64,000 nucleotides of DNA from Macrotrachela quadricornifera (GCA_022393335.1 JAJEKB010021337.1:2133012-2197011); one strand, 5' to 3'; shown: positions 22,621-40,620, counted from the first letter of the stretch. Numbers and translations: made by a program. The notes: generated by a model from the sequence alone, not told the origin.

Positions 22621-24575
22621 GTTTGCTTGCTTGATTGCTTGCTTGTGTGTCCGCAGAAGGTGAAAAAAACATTTTACCAATATTTTTCTACAAAACTTGA
22701 CCAAAGAGTTTTCGAGGGTGGGAAGTTCGAATCTGAGGTTAGTTTTAATCAATTATTAACTAATTATTAATTGCCAACTAATTCATTATTAATTTAGGAT
22801 ATTTTTAATAAAGCTTGATCAAAGGATTTTCGAGTATGGGGAGTTCGAATCTGATGTTAGTTTTTCTCTTTCTCGTAGAGAAGAGTCTTACAAACATTAA
22901 TTGTTTGCTTGATTGCTTGCTTGTATGTCCTCACAGGGTCAAAAAAACATAAGGGTTTACCGAAGGGTAATCAGGGTCAAGGAATTCAAATCTGAAGTCA
23001 GATTTTTGAAACTTTTTTTCGACCTATTTTCTACACAAAGGATCACTTTTATTGCAAAAAAAAATTTTTTTATAAGGGTCGACGAAAGGATAACCGGAGC
23101 CGAGGAATCCAAATCGGAGGCCAGTTTTTTAAAATTTCTTTATGAATCAGTTTTATAGACAAAGAACCACTTTTTTTACAAAAAACATTTGGTTTTATAA
23201 GGTTTGATCGAAAACAGTTGCGGTCGAGGAAGTTATATCTGAGTTCGACTTTTTTTTAATTTTATAAATAAATAGCTTGATGGTGGTTTAGAAACATTTT
23301 TTCTACGAGGAAGAGCTGAGCGAGTCTTTAGACGAGTGCTACTTGTTTTATATTAAAATTTTATATTATATCATTATACTATATTATATTATATTATATT
23401 ATGATACTATATTATGATATGGTATGATATTATATTATTTTATATTACAAGTAACGCTCGTCTAAAGACTCGCTTAGCTCTTTCTCGTAGAAATCGTATT
23501 TCTAAACTACCGTCAAGCTATTCATTTATAAAATTAAAAAAGCCAAAGCCAGATTCAAGTTCCTCAACCTCAACTACCTTTCACCAAACTTCATAAAAAA
23601 CAAATGCTTTTTGTTAAAAATTTGTCGTTTGTTTAAAAAATTGATCTTCAAAAAATTTTTATGCAACTGCCTTCAGATTTGAGATCCTCGTCTTCAATTA
23701 CCGTTCGGTCAACCCTTATAAAAAAATTTCTTTTTGCAAAAAAAGTGGTTCTTTGTGTAAAAAATGGTGCTAAAAAAATTTTGATAAACTAACATCAGAT
23801 TCGGATTCCTCGACTCCGATTATCATTCGGTCAACCCTTATAAAAGAATTTTTTTGTAAAAAAAGGGGCCCTTTGTGTAAAAAAATTGATTCATAAAAAA
23901 ATTTTTAAAAAACTAACCTCAGATTTGAGTTCCTCGACCCCGATTACCCTTCGGTCAACCCGTATAAAAAGCTTTTTTTTTCGTAAAAAAAGTATTCCTT
24001 TGTGTAAAAAAACGAACTCGAAAAAATCTCAAAAAACTAACCTCAGATTTGAATTCCTCGACCCCAATTACCCTTCGGTCAACCCTTATAAACAAAAATT
24101 TTTTTTGTAAAAAAGTGTTTTTTGTTTAAAAAATTGATTTCTAAAACAATTGTAAAAAAACTAACCTCAGATTCGGATTTCTTGACCCTGATTACCCTTC
24201 GGTCAACCCTTATAAAAAACTTTTTTTTTTCAAAACAAGTGATCCTTTGTGTAAAAAAATTGATCCGAAAAAAATTTCAAAAAACTGGCATCAGATTCAA
24301 GTTCCCCGACCCCGATTACCCTTCGGTCAACCCTTATAAAAAACTTTTTTTTTCGTAAAAATAGTAATCCTTTGTGTAAAAAAACGAATTCGAAAAAATT
24401 TCAAGAAACTAACACCAGATTCGAACTCCTCACCCTCGAAAACCCTTCGGTCAAGTTTTGTAGAAAACTTCAATAAAATGTTTTTTTGACCTTGTGCGGA
24501 CATACAATCAATCAATCAAGCAATCAAGCAAGCAGACAATTTATGTTTGCAAGACTCTTCTCTACGAGAAAGAGA
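22590..24575. repeat. inverted satellite: ~122-bp units on both sides of an AT-rich core
   Basis: Right half (about 23590-24480): seven tandem units of about 122 bp, each containing a variant of CCTCGACCCCGATTACCCTT and CGGTCAACCCTTATAAA. Left half (about 22640-23280): five more diverged units of the same sequence in inverted orientation (AAGGGTAATCAGGGTCAAGG and relatives). Between them lies an AT core (TATTATATTATA, 23345-23455) flanked by GAGCGAGTCTTTAGACGAG and its complement. Both outer edges carry TCTCGTAGAGAAGAG and GCTTGATTGCTTGCTTG words in inverted orientation. The short frames across it are by-products of the repeat. Confidence 0.88.
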
Positions 24576-24800
24576 ATAATTTTATATTATAGCATTATAC
24601 TATATTATATTATATTGTATTATTATTTTATTTTATTATGTTATATTATATTATATTATGATACTATATTATGATATGATATGATATTATTTTATTTTAT
24701 TTTATTATATTATTTTGTTACATTATATTACATTATTGTTTTATTATATTTTACTTTGTTATATTATTATATTATATTATATTATATTTTTATTTTATGT
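24575..24800. repeat. ATATT/TATTA microsatellite-like tract
   Basis: More than 200 bp of imperfect TATTATATTATA repeats, similar to the core of the inverted satellite at 23345-23455. Translated frames over it are low-complexity artefacts. Confidence 0.85.
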
Positions 24801-24879
24801 TTTAGAACATTTAATGGAAGATATTTGTACCTCACTTTGGAGGTAAAAGTGGGTAGAATGTGTGGTAAAAAGGATAATA

Positions 24880-25140
24880 TTTTTACCATGCAACACGAAA
24901 ATACGGTCGTTCACGACCATATACAGATCAGATACGGTTGTTTACGATCATAAACGCTCCGTATACGATCTTCGTTTTCCTCCGTATTTCTCCGTATATC
25001 CTCACGAAGATTTACGGTCGTAATACTGAGACAGGTAATACGGAAAAATACGGCTGCATACGGAACGTATATGCCATGTATACTGTCGTATATGGCCGTA
25101 AACGATCGTTTACGAAGTCCGTAACGTTCGACCTGGGTCG
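24880..25140. repeat. degenerate CGTATACGG / TACGGTCGT array
   Basis: About 260 bp of diverged self-complementary words (CCGTATACGATC, GTAAACGATCGTTTACG, TACGGTCGTAATAC). The right edge is GTTCGACCTGGGTC, similar to the right terminus of the element at 8768-9813. No left terminus is visible, so this may be a truncated element of the same class with a different array motif. Confidence 0.65.
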
Positions 25141-25144
25141 TTAA

Positions 25145-26078
25145 GAGCTATAAAATGATGCAAAATAACAGGGATAGATATGCTGCGCTTTATATTTCTT
25201 CAATGTGACACGTGAGAAAAACCATGAAAAAGCCATATAACTTAATTGTATGTCTGTGTGACATTCGTTTGTTCTCTATAGAGCCAACCTTATTTTTATG
25301 CACTCAAAAATCAAAGTTCACGATACATTGATTTTGATCAACCTATCTAAAAAGTTTTATACTTGAGCGCACTAAGGAACTGCTCCTTAGGCCCTACAGT
25401 TGCTCTCTTTTTGTCCCATAGGACTTGGCGGGGAGTTAGTTCCAAAGACTTTATTAATTTGCATAAATGAAAATTTGTTTTTTTAGTTAAAGCATGTTTC
25501 ATATTATATTTCATATTCTAAACTCATGTTAATTATGTCAAAGTGTGGTACAGATTGTTGAGAATCATCTTGAAAAGGTAAAAGAGCATTATAATAAATA
25601 CAAAATCCTAAGTTATTCATAAATAAATTCACCGTTTTCTGAAGAAAATAAATAAAAACTAAAGAAAATCAAAGCATGAATTAGTCTATATGATAAATAT
25701 TTTTCTGGTCAATAATAATTTATGGACTTACAACGTATCTAGACTAGGTTAACTTAAAATTTTCATATCCGGACCTGGATTTGTACCCGACGAGCTCTAG
25801 TCGACACATTATAGAATGAATCATACATCTTATTTACTTTTTGAAGTACACATAACTCTCAGATTTAAATCCAAGGTTTCCGCATTTTTTCTAAGTATAT
25901 TTGAAAAAAGAAATTTCCAAGACATAATGAAAATGACAAAGATTCGGTTGATTGACAATAAATGAAAAGCAAAAACGAGGAAGAAGGTAATGACTCAGGT
26001 AAAAATATTATGAAAATTAGCAGAACGAAACATGTTTATCAATCTTTAACAAAATACTATAAAGATGAAAGATCAGAT
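25145..26078. other. intergenic, 3' flank of the minus-strand ABCC gene
   Basis: AT-rich. A palindromic-looking GGAACTGCTCCTTAGGCCC patch lies near 25375-25400. No gene is seen. Confidence 0.5.
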
Positions 26079-31195
<5,117 letters not shown>

Positions 31196-32029
31196 TGTAA
31201 GATGCAGCTTATTTTTAAGATCTATAAAAAAAGACTGGAATTTATAATGGACTTTTACCTCGTAACCGAGTTATTGACAGAGAATGCAATATGATGAAAT
31301 TACTATTGCATCAGTCCTCATACACTCATGTGAACCAGTCCGTCTGTTGACATCGATCGAAGGATATATGATAAGTGAAATGAGACTCATTGATCAAAAT
31401 ATACTTTATGTAAATATTGTATAAACTATATGATAAACTGCTTACAGATGTTCAAAAAAAACACGTTTAGAAAAAATATGTATTATTAATTAGTCGCTGA
31501 ATAATCAATAACAAAAATGTATATGCGCCGCTTTTGTTTAAATACACACATTGATTTTTTCTTTTTCATTCTGTTCTTATCTATTACTGTTTCGGCCAAT
31601 TACAAACTAAATTAACAGCAAGAAAGAAAAAAAATGACGACGCTATGTCACGATTATTAGCTAAAAAGAGCTGATGTATTATTCGTTTTTTTAAATCGCA
31701 AAAGAGTTATTTTTCATAAGAAATGTCGTCTGAATCTTTGTGGTTTTTTCCTGTCTATGTTTTTTTTTCGCATTTGTTCTCGAAGGAATATGTTTTACTG
31801 CACTCACTTTTCTTTTTCTCGAAAGGCTTTCATTTCAATAATGTTAAAATTTAAAAAATCATACACCTCTCTTCATACTAATCATTTCGGAAAAAATATA
31901 AAATTAACAATTTTCTCTTCATTATAATATAGATAATGTATATTGAACAAATGAGTATTTGAGAGACTAACAGTGGAGGTATGTGTATTGTTGAACGAAA
32001 AGACTAGATATTTGTACACCAAAAAAAGC
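31196..32029. other. intergenic, no gene seen
   Basis: The 5' flank of the ABCC gene and AT-rich DNA with T-runs. No supportable feature. Confidence 0.5.
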
Positions 32030-33360
32030 TCTCATCGCCAATATAACAAGGTTAAAATATTAGCTGCCCTTGACGACTCTAGAGGGAGATATTCAACTTC
32101 TACCATATGTGATGAACGAAATAAAGAAAGATCTTGTGGTTGAAGGTAGCCTGTTGATCCCTCGGGAAAAATCAATAACTGACTGTTTTGATTAGGAAAC
32201 ACTGCTCTAAATTTAGCTAGATCAGCTTGCGTTTTCCAACAATCAAGAAAGAGAAGAAATTTTTTATCTACCAAAGGATGCAGAACTCCAGTTAGAAAAG
32301 CGTGATGCTTTTTACCACTGCTTTTTCAAGATTTGGAAGCTTTTACCACAACATTTGGTGGTATAATTAATTTTTTTTCTAGTCTTTGACCGAACTGATG
32401 TTCTTTTTCTTGAAGGATAAGTAAGAATTTTTTCAACAAATGCCCATTAGCTAATGTAGCTGGTTGAATTGTATAAGAATGAGTTGTATCATATTTCTTT
32501 TTAACGGTTACTTCTGTTGTTCTTTCACCAGTAAAAGATAGGGTTCTTGGAGATACATATTCTTGTTGGAATGAACAGTGATCGCTGTTTAAGATTTCAT
32601 TCGTAGAATACTTTGACATTAAAGGTCATTGACTTTCGATCCAATTATGAGCATCTAAAACATATATGCACATTACATTTAGACACGTACTTAAAGATGG
32701 AATAGAAGTTCACATACCGTCTAAACTGCACGTTTTTTTGTTTGGTTTCGTTCGAGTAATTATTTTGTTATATCGTCTTGATGATATTCTGTTTTCCCTT
32801 TTCAAATCATTGATAAATGATTTACATGCCTTGAACGTATTCCAATCTAATTCTCTTGCTTTTTGAATTGCAAAAAGCTGTAGATCAGCATCATGAACGG
32901 CTTCTTTTTCAATTGTTCTTTTCACATAGAATTCATTAAACATAAATTCTTTGCTTTGCTTTAATTCTTCTAATCTCGTGCCGTTGCTTTCGATATATTG
33001 TCTGAACCTTGGAATATAATGCATGTATTTAACTTTTCTAAATCGATGGGAAATAGTTGTGATTCCAGCATTCGGATGTTGGTCAACCCATTCGACTATC
33101 TTTTCTATTTCTTCTATCGTAAAAAACTTTTTAAATCAGAATGTTCATTCTCATTGTAATAGTCAGTTTCATCGCCGTCTTCTTCATCAGTCATCCCATC
33201 AAATTCATCTTCAAATTCGAGAGTATCATAAGAATGCAGCTCACTGAAGTAGCTGTTTCTAAATGACTTGAGAATTTCGAACAGCCGTTCGGCAATAAAA
33301 ACTTCATCGGCAGTTGTTGTAGAATTTTCAGATGTATATTCCGGTTCAGGCAAATAAAGA
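32030..33360 (-). pseudogene. pogo/Tigger-like DDE transposase relic
   Basis: Minus-strand fragments in order: an acidic N-terminal part (33353-33114, YDTLEFEDEFDGMTDEEDGD); after a shift, a helix-turn-helix-like TIEEIEKIVEWVDQHPNAG; MHYIPRFRQYIESNG and onward (33024-32710); ECYVSPRT-like text with SFTGERTTEVTVKKKYDTTH (32619-32326); then KFLLFLDCWKTQADLAKFR and LLIFPEGSTGYLQPQDLSLF (32274-32032). The last fits a DDE_1 (pogo/CENP-B-like) domain, with the second Asp in FLDCW and the FPEGSTxxLQPxD block. At least three frame breaks separate the pieces, so it is dead. Confidence 0.7.
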
Positions 33361-33657
33361 AGTTATTTCAGCGATATTTAGTAAATTCATTTTTTTATTT
33401 GAAGTAATAAACTTTTCAATTCAATAGATCCAACAGAGACCAAAATAGAATAACTTTTCAATAGTACATTTCTTGGTGATTCCTTAACACCAATTGCAAA
33501 CAAATGGTCAATAAGAACTATTCACATATTAGAAACTTGTTTTCTTCAAATTCTCTCCCTTAATCTAGCATTAGCATTCTTACAAATTGTAAAGAATCAG
33601 CTTGCGATCACTATTCACATTCCATACCATCTATCTATCTTGACCAAGGATAACGTA

Positions 33658-35081
33658 AACCCCTCCCCATATTAGAACACCCCTCCCCGCAAAAAGTTCG
33701 AAAGGCATATTACAAGACCCGGATCTTGTAAAATAACCTAAAGAAGTTTTAAAAAGCTTTTTTTCTGAAGAATTTTATTCCTGAATTCGATTGTATTGTT
33801 AAAAGATTTTTCATTTATTTTGACGTTCAGAGTATGCTTTCCATTTATTAGAGAGTTAACAGGGGAATCGATTCACATCATTTTCTGGTATACCATACTG
33901 ACTTCCAAAGTCTGCGTACCATCGGCTCTCGATTTTTTGCTTGCCCAGTCTCCACTTGAAGATGTTCTATCGAATGATTCTGTTTATTTAGAATCTCTAG
34001 TTAGAGGCAACATTGACATTCTAAATATTTGTTAGAACTCGTCAACTGAAAACTGGCATGATCATAATGGAAAGCAGGTGAAATCGTTCGTCATGAAGCT
34101 TGGTTCCCTCTCTTTAGATATAAGCTTGACGGGTCCCGTCACAATGTCCTGAACATTGAACAATGCTCAAACAAACGAGGGGTTCGAACAGGAACTGCTG
34201 GAATTAGACCAAGAAAGTTATCTCAGTTTTTTATCGAAGTCTTATCATTTTTAATTTGTCCGTATTCTTTTCTTTATTTCCAATAGTCTACTCTATGCAA
34301 ATATTGCTTGAGAAACTAACCGATAGCTCTTGAGAATCAGAAACTCCATGACAAATCTAAAATCGATCAAGGCTTTTTCAAAAGATATTCTAGAGATTGT
34401 GAGTGAAAACTGTCCAGGTTGCCCGACATTTTGATTTAGTGCGACAAATACTATTCCACAACCATAGAATATTGAGTATCAATTAGTGTATCTGATGTCA
34501 TCTGGTCTGTTTTAGAAGTGTTTCTGATAATGTTTAGTAGTAATTTGACTCGCCGGAAAATAAATCATTCGCCCACTAAATTAAATCATTCACAACAATT
34601 ACAGCTAGTATGCTTGCACTTCCTGGAGCTGACCTAAATACTGATGGCGATAGGCGACACGGATTTCTTTAATATTCTCAGCTTGTTTATACAGGAATCT
34701 GTATTAAGGCAAAATTCTAGACTTGTGAAATGCTTTCATAGTTGCACTCATATTTGTTATTACATAAAGTCCCAGTAAATTAGGACGATGTAAAAAAAGA
34801 AATGTCTTGTTCACATCATTTCAGAAGCAGCGACACAAAACGAAAGAATAATTCATATATATAGCACTCTTCCTGAATAAAGCATTTGATAATAAAATTT
34901 ACTAGACGTGTTGTTGCGAAAATAATGATACGGGACAAAAAAAAATTAGTTTTGAAAACTTTTTGAGAATTGTTACCTGAAAGTCGCATTAGAAGACCTT
35001 CCAAAATAGAAGACCCCTCTGGAAACTTTTTATGCTGAAACACATTAGAAGACACGGGGTCTTCTAATACGGAGAGGGGTT
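33658..35081. mobile_element. 1.42-kb TA-flanked non-autonomous element
   Basis: AACCCCTCCCCATATTAGAA at the left pairs with TTCTAATACGGAGAGGGGTT at the right. TA lies just outside each end (33656-33657, 35082-35083). CCCCTC words are repeated just inside both ends together with AAAAAGTT. The interior has a palindrome (GACGGGTCCCGTC, about 34127) but no transposase; the 79-codon frame at 33796 and others lack recognisable features. Confidence 0.8.
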
Positions 35082-35083
35082 TA

Positions 35084-36320
35084 ATATGCCAACGATCACT
35101 GATTGCTGGGTGACTACTTATTTTGTATTGATTAACAATGTCGAAAGAAAAGGAAAAGTATATACATATGAATCAATATCCACGTAGTCGATCAGAAAAA
35201 TCCCAAGTTTACTGTTCACATATTTAGTAACAATAGTAAAAGGTATTATAGGTATCTTTGATGGTGAAAAATGTACAGAGTGATAGAGAATTCGATGTCC
35301 TACGAGCACGTTTACTTCTATTTGAAAGTGCTAATACTCAAAAAAATAATATGAGTGAAAATGAAAAAAACAATGTTTTTTGTTTTTTGCTGTAATTTGT
35401 GCCAAAGAAGAACGATTATATCATGAGAAGATGTCTCTTTTGTAGAGCATTTTCATTATCGAGTAAAAAACTCATCCAAAACACTAAATGTGAAAGCATT
35501 GACAAATTGCTTGTTGGGAAATGTGGCCTCGAATTTGTCCTCTTTTCATTCGATTAATTTCTCCTCGGATAAAAATCAGATACTATCGAAATATATATAT
35601 AACGATAGAAAATATAACAGGCTATTAAGTGATATAATTATGTTTTTCAGTAAGTCCTTTTTTTCAGTACTAAAAAGTGGTCGCACATATAAAAGTCAAA
35701 ATTTTTGCTTTCCAGGGATATGCATCATATCAAACAATACAATCAAATAAACTTCACAGAATTTGACAATCACGATCAATATCGAAACGCATTGGGGTAA
35801 CTCCACCCACTTCACATCTTCACATCTAACTAGAAAATTTTGAATATGAGGATGTCTTGACTGTGCATGAATTTATTTTTAGCAGGTAAGTGCAATTCAA
35901 AATGCTTATATATCGAGTTGTAGAAATTTCCACAGGTTATCCAAATATATAATTACTTTTCTCAAAATATTGACTGACAATAATGATTTATTAAAACTAT
36001 TGTGTGCAACTATTTTTGGCCAGACAGATATATAGAAGTCTTATTTGTGATCTACTTTGATCATTAGAATAGATTTCCTCTATATATTAGAATTAAACCG
36101 TCTGATAAGACACTCAAGCAAGATAAAAATCGTGATCATGGTATGCTTCTTAACCCAGTCACTCTCATAATGAGAGAATTCTATATCAAAGGCATTCTCG
36201 TCTTTTATTTAAGTGCTTTGAGATCACATTACAGCCTCTTATCAATCTCTTCAATTGAGGTTAGTTCAAGAGGAGAAAATGATATAAATGTAATCAAGCT
36301 ATTTACTCGATGAAAAAAAT
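35084..36320. other. intergenic with one repeat-end relic
   Basis: Near 35277, ACAGAGTGATAGAGAATTCG matches the GATAGAGAATTT motif seen at 41752 and 41893. Otherwise AT-rich, with no supportable gene; the frame at 35490 has no family features. Confidence 0.45.
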
Positions 36321-37589
36321 TCATTCATTCCCATTATCTTTGGAGGAATCTGAAGTTGTAGATGGTGAACACAGAAACAAATTAATATAGTCACTGTACT
36401 GCGCCTTGATATCATCATGCGTGCGATGTATATCAGCTAGACTATAGGTATGGCGACCTTGTTTGCCTTGTGGATTATCACGGAGCCAATTATGCATGGC
36501 GAGTTCGAACTCGTTTGACCAGCGAAAACCGAAATGATCATAGATTCGGCGTACGATGGCAATCGGTTGCTGTATTAACTCGTCATAGTTGACATCCAGA
36601 ATTTTATGATTTAAGTCGCATCTGCGAGTGCGAAACTGTACGATGCGTTTGATCATTTGATCAATGTACTGCAGAGTACGTGCACTCACTATGTCTCGAT
36701 TTCTTGCGTTATCTTCGTCGAAATAAACATGTGAAAGTCCCCACAACATGCTGCAAAATGAAGGCAATACTTTGTCGAGTTGTCGATGAGTCATAACCAG
36801 TGACGCTTGTGGAAAATGACGAAGAAGAGTATCCAAGTACAAACAATGCGCGACCGATTTTAGTACCCAGTGCGATGGGGGTGCATCAACAGAATTCAAC
36901 ATGCGCAAAAATGTCTCGTGATAATCATAGGCAAAATCTTTATTCGTTTGATCCCATACCCAAGTGTCAAACTCAGACTGATGAGGACCAGGAACTGCTA
37001 ACAGTGGCAACAAGATGCCTGCTTGATACAAGATATGTATATCTTCTTCAATAGGGAATTCTGGATGAGATTCTTTCAAGAAGCTCGCTCGACCAACTAA
37101 TTGTTCTTCTAACTTTGCGGATAGTCCTGCTGTTGCAGATCGTCGTTCGTGTTCGACAGAATTAGAGCGTTTTACTGGTGGAACCGGCTCAATACACATG
37201 TCGGTGAAGAGTGGAGCACGGCAATCAGGATCACACGCCAGTAAATTGTATAATAGTGTCGAACCTGTACGTGGAAGACCACATAGAATAAGTGGACCAA
37301 GATTTGGAAAATCACGTTGAAGAGACTCATTGTTCGTTGCACAATAGTTTAGTACTTGTTTACTTTGGTTATGTAGGTTGCCGAGTAAAGAGAGCAACAG
37401 GTGACGACCCACAGGAGTGATTTCTGTGCTTCCAAGCACGAGTCGACGATGTAACTCAAACGCATGTAAAATGGCACTGTGACATCCAAAACGACTTTTC
37501 GTATGCTCAGTTAGATCATCTTCATGTAAAATCACATCTTCAAGTAGAATTGGTTGATTTACAATAGCTTCATTGGGCGTTGTGTCCAT
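36321..37589 (-). CDS. sulfotransferase family protein (Sulfotransfer_3-like)
   Basis: One uninterrupted 422-residue frame. The PAPS 5'-phosphosulfate loop is GLPRTGSTLLYNLL at about residues 104-117. WVLKSVAH (241-248) and VMTHRQLDKVLPSF (265-278) hold the Lys/His and the Arg/Ser expected for binding the 3'-phosphate of PAPS. These are the hallmarks of P-loop sulfotransferases; the spacing and HPEFPIEEDI region fit the group common in bacteria and found in some invertebrates. It should transfer sulfate from PAPS to a small-molecule or carbohydrate hydroxyl; the acceptor is unknown. No signal peptide or membrane anchor is evident, so it is probably cytosolic. An acceptor-like ATTACAG ends 10 nt before the ATG on the minus strand, suggesting a 5' UTR intron or leader trans-splicing. 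The lack of coding introns permits, but does not prove, horizontal origin. Confidence 0.88.
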   Translation of the reverse strand: MDTTPNEAIVNQPILLEDVILHEDDLTEHTKSRFGCHSAILHAFELHRRLVLGSTEITPVGRHLLLSLLGNLHNQSKQVLNYCATNNESLQRDFPNLGPLILCGLPRTGSTLLYNLLACDPDCRAPLFTDMCIEPVPPVKRSNSVEHERRSATAGLSAKLEEQLVGRASFLKESHPEFPIEEDIHILYQAGILLPLLAVPGPHQSEFDTWVWDQTNKDFAYDYHETFLRMLNSVDAPPSHWVLKSVAHCLYLDTLLRHFPQASLVMTHRQLDKVLPSFCSMLWGLSHVYFDEDNARNRDIVSARTLQYIDQMIKRIVQFRTRRCDLNHKILDVNYDELIQQPIAIVRRIYDHFGFRWSNEFELAMHNWLRDNPQGKQGRHTYSLADIHRTHDDIKAQYSDYINLFLCSPSTTSDSSKDNGNE

Positions 37590-37599
37590 ATTTGTGCAA

Positions 37600-38685
37600 C
37601 CTGTAATATTATCTAAATCACTAAAAAGAGTATTTTACGAGTAGCTTGATATTCAGAATCGTAAAAATATTGACTGATAAATTGATGATCTGACGTTTTC
37701 AATCTATTCATTGTTATTATCAATACTTCTTTGTCCTTTGCAATAATGTTGTCTCTGAAAGACGTATGTCTTCATCTGGATGATGCTCAGAGTGAAATAC
37801 AAAAAATGAGAACTTTGAATGTTGTATTTAAATAAACTTCTCAGCTTTTGTACGACATAACATTTTTTATCTCTTTTTGTTCATATTGTGAAACATTTAT
37901 TAAATGGTCCAATGTGGATCACTTGTGAAATGATTTCGTAATGATTTTAATCTATTAAAACATGCACGAAACTATTTTGACTTCAGATGTGATTAGTCAT
38001 TTAGACAATGGTTCCGTTTCAACGTACCATGACAGACACTCTCCTTTTTTAACACGATACCATTTTACTCCTCAGAACAGGCCTTCAAAATACTTTTTTA
38101 AGACCTCTAGTGTTTTTTTAGTAATAAAAAATACAGCAGCTTTAGAATACCTACCAACCAGAATTTTGAATTTTTTAGACTTATGTATTCTTCAACGATC
38201 AAATCTGAATGTCGATAGAGTTCTGCTGCTTAAACAGAATTTTAAGCAAAATTCTTATCCAACAGAAAATAGAGTTATTGGACGATTGAATGATACCAGC
38301 TAACCTCAAAATCCACAGAATTCTGCTTGGTCAACATTCTGCAGCCCCTCGAAATCTTATGTGGAGAAAGGCTTCTATTTACATTACGATTCGTGTAGAC
38401 ATCTGATTGCGGTGTAGTATGGAAGGCTAGAAAATACTTTGCTAAGATTAGTATGATTGTTTTAAGATGAAAGTATGTCAAAAAATTCATTGAAAGAGGA
38501 AGCCCCTTAAAAGACATTTTTTGCGAAAGATGATATTTTTTTATATTAAAAATTCTTAATAAATCGTGTGTACCAGGCAATTTATTCGGACTCTAACTTT
38601 TCAAGAAATGAGTGTGATTGAAGAAAAGCTTCTCTTTCATAGTTACTGATCTGATAGTCTAGACGAATATGACAATGATGGTCCT
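37600..38685. other. intergenic, no gene seen
   Basis: The frames at 37962 (113 codons) and 38275 on the other strand lack family features. Words like CAGAATTTTAAGCAAAATTCT and CAGAATTCTGC recur at 38200-38340, hinting at another weak degenerate array. Confidence 0.4.
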
Positions 38686-38689
38686 TGCC

Positions 38690-39080
38690 TAGGACTCAGT
38701 CATCGTCGATTTTGTTCAGTGATGTGACAGGTACCATATTATGATAATACCAATAGGTCTTGGAGCCTTATTTTATGGGGTGTTTTTCGATCCTGAACTC
38801 CTATATTTCTGGTGAGTCCTTGGTTCCGCAGACTCTATATGTAGGAAGTGCCTTTAGATGCTTGTATCCTTTATTTAAAGATTACTCTCAAGGTCTCAGG
38901 TCCTATATTATTGAGACATCCTTAAGCCCTAAAGTGCCATATCTTTGGGATATTGTAAGATCCTCCTATCTTGTATTTAAAGAGTATCCTTAAGTTCGCA
39001 AGCACGATACTATGGAGACATCTATAAGTCATCATGTCCTATAGTTAGGTGTTATTCGTAGGTACTTAGGTCCTATGCTC
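38690..39080. repeat. degenerate GGTCCTATATT / TCCTTAAG array
   Basis: About 390 bp of diverged words: AGGTCCTATATTATTGAGAC, ATCCTTAAGCCC, AAGATCCTCCTATCTTG, TTAGGTCCTATGCTC. The 77-codon frame at 38760 is a by-product. Boundaries are not clear. Confidence 0.6.
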
Positions 39081-40620
39081 AGAACTATTTATTAGTGATC
39101 GAGTGCAATGGGATAGGAGTACCGAGCGATTTTTCTATGGTATTATGCATTGATATGCATAGTTGCTGAGGCTTCTCAATGCTTTTTATTGTCGGTCTTG
39201 AGATTGGTTAGCTATTGAATAATCAATGGAAAATTAGTTTCTGCATGGAAGTAGTACTTAATTATTGGAGTGACTACTCGCACATGTCATATATTAAAGG
39301 CTGTAACATAGTACTAGTGACTGTTTTAAAACCTTCAGGAAAGTAAGATTATATTAGAGCCTAGATTCATAAAACAAGTGCGAAGCATTTTACTCGCAAC
39401 AGTTAAAATAGAGCTCTGAATCACAAATGGTGAAAAAAGTTTTGTTTTGAATCTGTAGGAAGCAAACGTTTTTCTCCATATAAGCAAAATCCTTAATTGA
39501 AATTGTGCTGTACTAGTATCTTTGGAAAAAAATGCACAAGGTCCGTGACTAGTGGCATACAGAGGTAATGTTAGCTTTTTTATGCGTCTTGTAAGTTGGA
39601 ATATTAGTCAAGAAATAAAAACGTTTACATTGGTGTTAAGGGTGCCTCCTCTTTTATTCATGATTTTTAGATCTTAGAGACGGCAAGTCCGATCAAGTTG
39701 AAATTTTTTTTGGGAATACCTATGAATGTATCTCAGAGGTATTTTTCAGCTTTTTCAAAACGCTCACCTTCTTTTTTTGCTTATAAAAAAATATGTAAAG
39801 ATTTTTTGTTTTTTTTCCAACATTTTTATGAACAACTTTTCATGTAGAATTCACTGAGCACATAAAAACATTTTTTTTGGGTGACAGCTTCCATTGGACT
39901 CTCAATAGCAGCGGAATGGAGAGGCAGATTGAGGTCGGTCATTCAAACAACGATTAAAATACCAACAGATGATCTATGTACATCACACTACTTTTTAGAA
40001 AATTGACTTTAAAATAGTTGCCGCATTTTCTAATTTATAGAAGTTCAATTTGATTTACTAAAAAAATTATTTTTAAGCGAATTAGAAAATCTATAGAGAT
40101 ACTAGAAAAAGTCAAAAATGAAAGTTAATCGTTTCAGTTTAGCAATCATCGTTCATTTGCATATATAAATCTGCTGATGTCATCTGAGGGTGAGGGTGTG
40201 AGGGTGAAATCTCACCCAGATAGTGCTGTAGTAGCTAACATTAGCAGACTTTCCATGGTGCTTTCCTGGCTTCAGAGGTAGTTTTGAAGAGTGCTGCCAT
40301 CATTAACAGGAGTAGGGAAGGAGTTTCTGGCTGAAATTTCATGCAAGTCATATCGCAATGAAATTTGCGTCAATTTTCCGGAAATTTAGCGAATTTACTT
40401 TGATTCTAACACTAATCATTTCGTATCGATAATATTCGAAAAAGACTGACAGAATGTGTAAACTGAAGAACAACTATATGAATGAAAATATCCATCGAAT
40501 GAAGAAGGCAACAAGTGAGACAAATTGTGTCTTTTTTTCTGTTTTGTATACATTCGAATACCGCACGAGCTAATGGTGCCAACCTTTTCATAACATACAG
40601 GTTATGATACGTTTCAATTT
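39081..40620. other. intergenic, no gene seen
   Basis: A short G-rich tandem (GAGGGTGAGGGTGTGAGGG) lies at 40189-40207, followed by its partial complement (CTCACCC). No supportable gene before the gap. Confidence 0.45.

Noticed and set aside
23414..24515. Several 60-80-codon basic frames
   Set aside because: They are readings of the 122-bp satellite, repeated in each unit; not independent genes.
24486..24953. Tyr/Leu/Ile-rich frames
   Set aside because: Low-complexity reading of the ATATT microsatellite.
40186..40215. GAGGGTGAGGGTGTGAGGG as telomere-like repeat
   Set aside because: Only about 20 bp, irregular, followed by its own partial complement; no array and no other telomeric sign.
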